In this document: positions 59,211-64,000 of the stretch, piece by piece
Position numbering within the stretch: the stretch's first letter is position 1
How the letters are laid out: each line of letters opens with the position of its first letter
NCBI GenBank assembly: GCA_029210945.1
Contig: JARGGH010000015.1
Coordinates: 1 to 64,000, forward strand
Origin: Anaerolineales bacterium
Lineage (GTDB): Bacteria > Chloroflexota > Anaerolineae > Anaerolineales > E44-bin32
Direction of reading: 5' to 3'
Length of the DNA: 64,000 bases
Translations under genes and position numbers: made by a program
Notes under the pieces: generated by a model
The model's database searches: none
Seen by the model: only the letters and a program-made list of their open reading frames with translations
Told to the model about the DNA's origin: nothing

Positions 59211-60919
59211 TGGATTTCTTGCTGCCAGAAGCACAACAAAAGTATGAGCAAGCCCTGGCACAGCTTGAAGAACGATCGATCATCAAGCGCATCTGGGAAC
59301 ACGATCATACTGTGTGGGATCCCGACCCAGCCGAAATCACGAACCGTTTGGGGTGGCTGGATATTTCTGAGGTTATGAAGGGGTCTCTCTCAAGGATGTA
59401 CGCCTTCCGGGATTCGCTCCGCAATGATGGCTATCAACGAGTGGTGTTGCTGGGGATGGGCGGCTCGAGCCTGGCGCCGGATGTCTTCCGACGGACTTTC
59501 GGCGTCCGGGACGGATTCCCCGTCCTGGAGGTCCTTGATACAACCCATCCGAACGCCATCCATGCTGTAAGTTCAAACTTAGACTATCAGAAAACCGCTT
59601 TCATTGTTGCGACCAAGTCGGGGACGACGGTCGAAACGCTTTCGCTGTTCCGTTATTTCTACAACAGGCTTGGGAGTGTGGTCAGCGAGGATGAGATCGG
59701 CGAGCATTTCATCGCCATAACGGATCCGGGCAGTCCGCTGGTCGGGATAGCCGAGACGCACAATTTCCGCGAGATATTCATCAATGACCCGGATATCGGA
59801 GGGCGCTACTCAGCCTTATCCTTCTTCGGGTTAGTCCCTGCGGCGATCATCGGCGTGGACCTCGAGCGCCTGCTTGAGGAGGCATCCAGAGCACGCAGCT
59901 CTTCCAGGCTGGACTCGGAACCAGGCGAGAATCATGCAGCTCAGCTGGGGACCATTCTGGGGGTCTGCGAGAAGATGGGCCGTGACAAGCTCACGTTCTT
60001 GATGTCTGAGAAGGTCGCGCCCCTGGGGGACTGGGTCGAACAGCTGATTGCTGAAAGCACAGGGAAAAAGGGCAAAGGTATTTTGCCGGTGGTCGGGGAG
60101 CCCATCGGCGAGCCTGGGGTTTACGGTCCAGATCGAATTTTTATCCATGTTCGCTGGTGGGATGATCCCTCGCTTGACTCCTTCGTATCTTCACTGACCG
60201 CCGCCGGCCATCCAGTTGTCCGTTTTGAGGTGGAAGATCTCGCCTCACTTGGCGGCCTATTTTATCTCTGGGAGATGGCGACTGCGGTTGCAGGTTTCTG
60301 GCTGGGTATCAACCCGTTCGACCAACCGAATGTGGAATCGGCGAAGAACCGTGCGAAGGAGATGGTGGCCGCTTACCGGGAGCAGGGGGAATTGCCCGCA
60401 GAAGATGCAGCGTTCGTTTCGGAACATCTGGCGCTGTACTATGATGCACCTGGCGGGAGTGAGCGAGATGGCGCGAACGGCGGCGATGACCTCGCCAGCG
60501 TTCTGCGAACATTTATTCGATCGGGCGCCGAGGATGGATACCTATCGATTCAGGCGTACCTACCACCTTCGGCAGAGGTAACCCGGCAGCTGCGGGATAT
60601 CCAGGGTCGGGTCCGGGATGGAACCGGGGCGGCGACAACCGTCGGGTATGGACCACGTTTTCTTCATTCCACCGGACAGCTGCATAAGGGTGATGCCGGG
60701 AAGGGCTTATTCCTGCAGTTGACCGACGAGAAAAAAGCATCACTGGAGATCCCCGATAAAGCTGGGAGTCCGTCATCCTCGATTACCTTCAACACGTTGA
60801 TCGATGCGCAAGCTATGGGGGATCGTCGGGCTTTGGTCGATGCCGGCCGGTCAGTTATCCGCATCCATATCATGGATGATTTATTCTCTGCGTTTGACAC
60901 GATACGAGAGGCGATCTAG
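59207..60919 (+). CDS. pgi: Glucose-6-phosphate isomerase
   Basis: 570 residues. SIS-fold [18 protein letters not shown] (first phosphate loop), [12 protein letters not shown], and [17 protein letters not shown] near residue 370, the PGI signature. It differs from the classic E. coli type and resembles the PGI half of tal-pgi fusion proteins, with an extended C-terminus of about 150 residues. It interconverts glucose-6-P and fructose-6-P. Overlap with tal suggests that the two enzymes are made in equal amounts. Confidence 0.92.
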   Translation: MMDFLLPEAQQKYEQALAQLEERSIIKRIWEHDHTVWDPDPAEITNRLGWLDISEVMKGSLSRMYAFRDSLRNDGYQRVVLLGMGGSSLAPDVFRRTFGVRDGFPVLEVLDTTHPNAIHAVSSNLDYQKTAFIVATKSGTTVETLSLFRYFYNRLGSVVSEDEIGEHFIAITDPGSPLVGIAETHNFREIFINDPDIGGRYSALSFFGLVPAAIIGVDLERLLEEASRARSSSRLDSEPGENHAAQLGTILGVCEKMGRDKLTFLMSEKVAPLGDWVEQLIAESTGKKGKGILPVVGEPIGEPGVYGPDRIFIHVRWWDDPSLDSFVSSLTAAGHPVVRFEVEDLASLGGLFYLWEMATAVAGFWLGINPFDQPNVESAKNRAKEMVAAYREQGELPAEDAAFVSEHLALYYDAPGGSERDGANGGDDLASVLRTFIRSGAEDGYLSIQAYLPPSAEVTRQLRDIQGRVRDGTGAATTVGYGPRFLHSTGQLHKGDAGKGLFLQLTDEKKASLEIPDKAGSPSSSITFNTLIDAQAMGDRRALVDAGRSVIRIHIMDDLFSAFDTIREAI

Positions 60920-60976
60920 AGCCATGATTGAAGTGATTGCCGGTTTTGCGGGACCGTTGGTAGGAGATCTCGGCGC

Positions 60977-61729
60977 ATGATCCGCGCCATGATATTCGAT
61001 CTGGACGGGACCCTCGTTCAAACTGAAAAACTGAAAGCGATCTCCTATGCAAAGGCGGTCATCGATCTATGTCCACAAACAATCGGCGAAGACGAGGTCA
61101 TCGAGGCTTTCAAAGAAGTTGTCGGGCTTTCCCGAAGAGAAGTTGCGGCCGCTTTAGTTGACCGTTTCGATCTTGAGGCTCCGGCGCAGGCGCGCATGCA
61201 AGAATTTGGCGTCGATTCGCCCTGGCAGGCCTTTGTCCAGATCCGATTAGATCATTATGGCGACATGCTCGCCGATCCTGATCTGCTGCTGAACAACCAG
61301 TGGCCGCACAACCGTGCGGTGTTGGATGCCGCACGGGAAGAGGGTTGCCGGACCGGTCTGGCCACAATGTCTCGTTGTGAGCAGGCGCAACGGGTGCTGG
61401 AAATTCTCGGGATGAAGGACGATTTTGATTTCGTCGCGACACGGGATGATGTCGAGATTGGAAAACCGGATCCGGAAATTTACCAACTCGTTTCAAGCGA
61501 GCTGGATGTGCCGGCAGAGGATTGTCTCGTCCTCGAGGATTCACCTTCGGGGGTGCGGGCAGCACTGGCGGCCGGAATGTGGTGCATCGCCGTCACGACG
61601 CCATTCACAAGGGAGCAAATGCATGCCCTTGATATTCTGGAAGAGCGATGGATCGTTGACGACCCCGAACAGGTGACCGCGGTTGTCCAGAAAATGATCG
61701 CTGAGCATAAGGGATCTTTCGTTGACTGA
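60977..61729 (+). CDS. HAD-superfamily sugar-phosphate hydrolase/mutase
   Basis: 250 residues. HAD motif I IFDLDGTLV (Asp8, Asp10), motif II (GLATMS), motif III Lys (EIGKPDPEIY) and motif IV (LVLEDSPSGVRAAL). The helical cap (about residues 18-100) is of the beta-phosphoglucomutase/phosphatase type C1. In a pentose phosphate operon it may remove a phosphate from an off-path sugar phosphate, such as a damage product, or act as a mutase. The substrate cannot be read from the sequence. Confidence 0.88.
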   Translation: MIRAMIFDLDGTLVQTEKLKAISYAKAVIDLCPQTIGEDEVIEAFKEVVGLSRREVAAALVDRFDLEAPAQARMQEFGVDSPWQAFVQIRLDHYGDMLADPDLLLNNQWPHNRAVLDAAREEGCRTGLATMSRCEQAQRVLEILGMKDDFDFVATRDDVEIGKPDPEIYQLVSSELDVPAEDCLVLEDSPSGVRAALAAGMWCIAVTTPFTREQMHALDILEERWIVDDPEQVTAVVQKMIAEHKGSFVD

Positions 61730-62438
61730 AATGGAGCATGGGGCGCTCGATCGGTATAAATTCCATGCCAGCGAATACGCGGTCCAGTTCGTTGAGTCGG
61801 GCATGGTCGTCGGGCTGGGGTTTGGAAGCACTGCAATTCACGCCCTGCATCTGATCGGAAGGAAAATCGAGGGCGGCGAACTTCACCGGATCCAGGCAGT
61901 GCCGACGGCTGAGTCGATTGAACGGGAAGCCCGGCAGTCTGGGATCCCGGTCGTCACGCTCGAAGAGGTCGAGCGTATCGATCTGACAATTGATGGTGCA
62001 GACGAGATCGATCCGGAGCTCAACTTGATCAAAGGTGGCGGCGGCGCGCTGCTTCGAGAGAAGATCGTCGCGCAGGCCACTCGCCGGGAAATCATCGTCG
62101 CCGACCACACCAAGCTCTCACCGCGCCTGGGAACGAAGTTCGATCTACCGGTTGAAGTGCTTCCATTTGGCTGGGGGTCACAGGTTGAATATTTAGCCGG
62201 ACTGGGCGCGAGCAGCTCCCGGAGGATGGTTGAAGGTGATCAGCCGTTCATCAGCGACAGCGGAAACTACATCCTGGACTGTCATTTCGGCCCGATCGGA
62301 GACCTGAAGGGACTGGCGCGTGCGCTTGAACGACGTGCCGGCATCGTCGAGCACGGATTGTTTTTATCGCTCGCATCTGAGGCAATCATTGCCGGGCCTG
62401 AGGGTGTTGAACACCTCAAGCCTGGTTCATCTGAATAG
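61722..62438 (+). CDS. rpiA: Ribose-5-phosphate isomerase A
   Basis: 238 residues from TTG 61722, which has AAGGGA 7 nt upstream and overlaps the HAD gene by 8 nt; ATG 61731 is the alternative. It interconverts ribose-5-P and ribulose-5-P. Motifs: GLGFGSTAIHAL (phosphate site), LTIDGADEIDPELNLIKGGGGALLREKIV (split; catalytic Asp/Glu and Lys), GNYILDCHFG near the C-terminus. Normal length. Confidence 0.94.
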   Translation: MTEMEHGALDRYKFHASEYAVQFVESGMVVGLGFGSTAIHALHLIGRKIEGGELHRIQAVPTAESIEREARQSGIPVVTLEEVERIDLTIDGADEIDPELNLIKGGGGALLREKIVAQATRREIIVADHTKLSPRLGTKFDLPVEVLPFGWGSQVEYLAGLGASSSRRMVEGDQPFISDSGNYILDCHFGPIGDLKGLARALERRAGIVEHGLFLSLASEAIIAGPEGVEHLKPGSSE

Positions 62439-62448
62439 GAGTTTCGTT

Positions 62449-63360
62449 ATGCAAATCGGCATGGTTGGATTAGGAAAAATGGGCGCGAATATGTCACTGC
62501 GTTTGCTGAGTGCAGGACACCAGGTCGTTGCCTTCGATCGAAACGAAGAGAATGTCGCCAGGGTCGGATCACAGGGCGGCACGGGGGTGGGATCGCTTGA
62601 AGAGTTGGCCGGCAAATTGAGTGAACCGCGCGTGGTCTGGTCGATGGTTCCCGCCGGCGCCCCGACCGAATCGGTCATTGGAGAACTATCCGCGATCCTC
62701 GAAGATGGGGACATCATCATCGATGGCGGCAACAGCAACTACAAGGAGACTGTCCGCAGGGCTGAAGAGCTGCGCGAGGCAGGCCTTGCTTTTGTGGATG
62801 TCGGCACGAGCGGCGGCGTCTGGGGGTTGAAGGAGGGATATTCAATGATGGTCGGCGGTGATCGTGAGATCGTCGAGTACCTGACACCGATCTTCGAAGC
62901 GCTTGCTCCTGCTCCTGATAAGGGTTGGGGTTATGTTGGGAAAAATGGCGCGGGCCATTTCGTCAAGATGGTCCACAACGGCATCGAATATGGCATCATG
63001 CAGGCCTATGCCGAGGGTTTCGAGATCATGGAGGCCAAGGACGAATATGAGCTGGATCTCGAGAACATCGCACAGATCTGGCGCTTCGGAAGCGTGATCC
63101 GATCCTGGCTGCTGGACCTTACGGCAAACGCTTTGAAGGAGGATCAGTCGCTCTCTAAAATCGCTGACTATGTTCCAGACAGTGGGGAGGGACGCTGGAC
63201 GGTCGCCGAAGCGATCGATCTCGACGTCCCCGCTCCGGTGATTACCCTCTCGCTGCTGATGCGGCTGGTGAGCCGGCAGGAGGAGAGCTACGCAGCTAAG
63301 ATGCTTGCGGCGATGCGCAACCAGTTCGGCGGACACGCTGTCAAGCAAGATTTAGATTGA
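62449..63360 (+). CDS. gnd: 6-phosphogluconate dehydrogenase, decarboxylating (short type)
   Basis: 303 residues from ATG 62449, with AGGAG 7 nt upstream; the longer frame from 62320 overlaps rpiA. It makes ribulose-5-P and NAD(P)H from 6-phosphogluconate. Motifs: GMVGLGKMGANMS (cofactor), DVGTSGGVWGL, and the catalytic GHFVKMVHNGIEYG. Length of about 300 residues is the YqeC/GndA short type rather than the 470-residue E. coli form. Confidence 0.94.
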   Translation: MQIGMVGLGKMGANMSLRLLSAGHQVVAFDRNEENVARVGSQGGTGVGSLEELAGKLSEPRVVWSMVPAGAPTESVIGELSAILEDGDIIIDGGNSNYKETVRRAEELREAGLAFVDVGTSGGVWGLKEGYSMMVGGDREIVEYLTPIFEALAPAPDKGWGYVGKNGAGHFVKMVHNGIEYGIMQAYAEGFEIMEAKDEYELDLENIAQIWRFGSVIRSWLLDLTANALKEDQSLSKIADYVPDSGEGRWTVAEAIDLDVPAPVITLSLLMRLVSRQEESYAAKMLAAMRNQFGGHAVKQDLD

Positions 63361-63361
63361 T

Positions 63362-63386
63362 CAAACCCACCGCTCAGGTGGGTTTG
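63362..63386 (+). terminator. Hairpin between gnd and zwf
   Basis: A 10-bp perfect stem, CAAACCCACC / GGTGGGTTTG, with a GCTCA loop directly after the gnd stop. No T-run follows, so it may be an attenuator or RNA-stability hairpin rather than a full terminator. Confidence 0.4.
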
Positions 63387-63408
63387 TGAAGGGAATGGTG
63401 AGGATATT

Positions 63409-64000
63409 ATGACACCTGAATTTGATGGCCCAACGACCGCGATCGTGATCTTCGGGGCATCAGGAGATCTGACCCACCGGAAGTTAATACCGGCACTCTT
63501 CAGCCAATTCCAGAAAGGCAGATTGCCGGAAAACTTTCTCGTCGTTGGATCTTCGCGAAGCGAATATTCACATGAAGAATTCCGGGAGACCTTGCGCGGG
63601 GGCGTGCTCGACCTGGCCGGCATGGACTGCCCAGAAGATGAATGGGGATCGTTTGCTGAAAGAATTTATTATCTCGATGGCAACATCAAAGATTTGGAGG
63701 ATTACAGGAAGATTGATTCCTTCCTGAAAGACCTGGAGGGAGATCCTGCGAATCGCCTCTACTATCTGGCCACAGCACCGGTGCTCTTTCCGACCATCCT
63801 GGAAATGCTTGGTGAGGCGGATATGGTTCAGGAAGCGCGTGGTTGGCGCAGGGTCGTCGTAGAGAAGCCGTTCGGTGAGGATCTCGAATCCGCGCGCCGT
63901 TTGAATGAGATCATCCATTCCGTCTTCAACGAGGATCAGGTCTATCGCATCGATCATTATCTCGGAAAGGAAACCGCACAGAATATCCTCTATTTCCGAT
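63409..64000 (+). CDS. zwf: Glucose-6-phosphate dehydrogenase (5' part)
   Basis: The first 197 codons; the gene runs off the window end. ATG 63409 with AGGA 6 nt upstream. It starts with the G6PD cofactor motif IFGASGDLTHRKLIPALF and contains, near residue 181, the catalytic signature YRIDHYLGKE with the substrate-binding His and Lys, and EKPFGEDLESA before it. It catalyses the first oxidative step of the pentose phosphate pathway. It completes the tal-pgi-HAD-rpiA-gnd-zwf run. Confidence 0.95.
   Translation, partial: MTPEFDGPTTAIVIFGASGDLTHRKLIPALFSQFQKGRLPENFLVVGSSRSEYSHEEFRETLRGGVLDLAGMDCPEDEWGSFAERIYYLDGNIKDLEDYRKIDSFLKDLEGDPANRLYYLATAPVLFPTILEMLGEADMVQEARGWRRVVVEKPFGEDLESARRLNEIIHSVFNEDQVYRIDHYLGKETAQNILYFR

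Overview
The window reads like a chromosomal segment of an uncultivated Chloroflexota bacterium, most likely Anaerolineae-like. Evidence: several exported proteins with long Thr/Pro linkers of the TPTxTPT kind, glycoside hydrolases of families 36, 1 and 15, a stand-alone uridine-kinase-like protein with an ATP-cone, a COG2403-type GTPase, and ordinary single-copy bacterial genes (argS, rpsT, recJ, rsmA, ffs). This assignment is inference; no rRNA is present.

Layout. 1-2651 (minus): an ECF sigma factor, its zinc anti-sigma factor, a small zinc ribbon, a TlpA-like thioredoxin and an OsmC protein, then a membrane-protein gene cut short by a palindromic, IS200/IS605-like end at the window edge. 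2.7-10 kb: GH36 alpha-galactosidase, a Thr/Pro-rich membrane protein, an M20 peptidase, a PfkB sugar kinase, a divergent SIS sugar-phosphate protein and an orphan, degenerate response regulator. 10-15 kb (minus): orphan beta-class DNA methyltransferase, COG2403 GTPase, argS, rpsT. 15.2-22.7 kb (plus): a DNA end-processing operon of an AddB-like ATPase, a UvrD-type helicase, a separate Fe-S PD-(D/E)XK nuclease and RecJ. 22.7-33 kb: a 1111-residue multi-GAF histidine kinase, a TPR protein, a LysM lipoprotein, a GNAT protein, GH1, an M23 peptidase and a beta-propeller protein. 33.1-33.5 kb: tRNA-Ser(GGA) and the SRP RNA, both with promoter and terminator.

33.9-42.4 kb holds the most striking locus: a tightly packed plus-strand run of a G5/3D-type wall protein, a small lipoprotein, a 39-residue membrane microprotein ending in WIYQSF, an MBOAT acyltransferase, two SGNH-type proteins, an acyl carrier protein, a fatty-acyl-AMP-ligase-like enzyme and rsmA. 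Microprotein, MBOAT, SGNH proteins, carrier and ligase reproduce the parts list of the Dlt teichoic-acid D-alanylation system (DltX, B, D, C, A), but with a different type of activating enzyme. I infer a Dlt-like machine that moves an acyl group from a cytoplasmic carrier protein across the membrane onto an envelope polymer not yet known.

42.4-52.7 kb: a polyprenol-phosphate glycosyltransferase, a V4R/Roadblock pair, a DedA protein, a PrsW-like protease, a DsbA-like/cyclophilin fusion, an SDR, a selenocysteine tRNA with its promoter, a site-2 protease, a GH15 enzyme and an unknown protein. 53-57 kb: a gene-poor stretch with tandem hairpins, the ATP-cone kinase, a nitroreductase and a glycosidase-like lipoprotein. 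57.3-64 kb (plus): SDR, tal, pgi, HAD phosphatase, rpiA, gnd and zwf (cut by the window end), a compact pentose phosphate operon.
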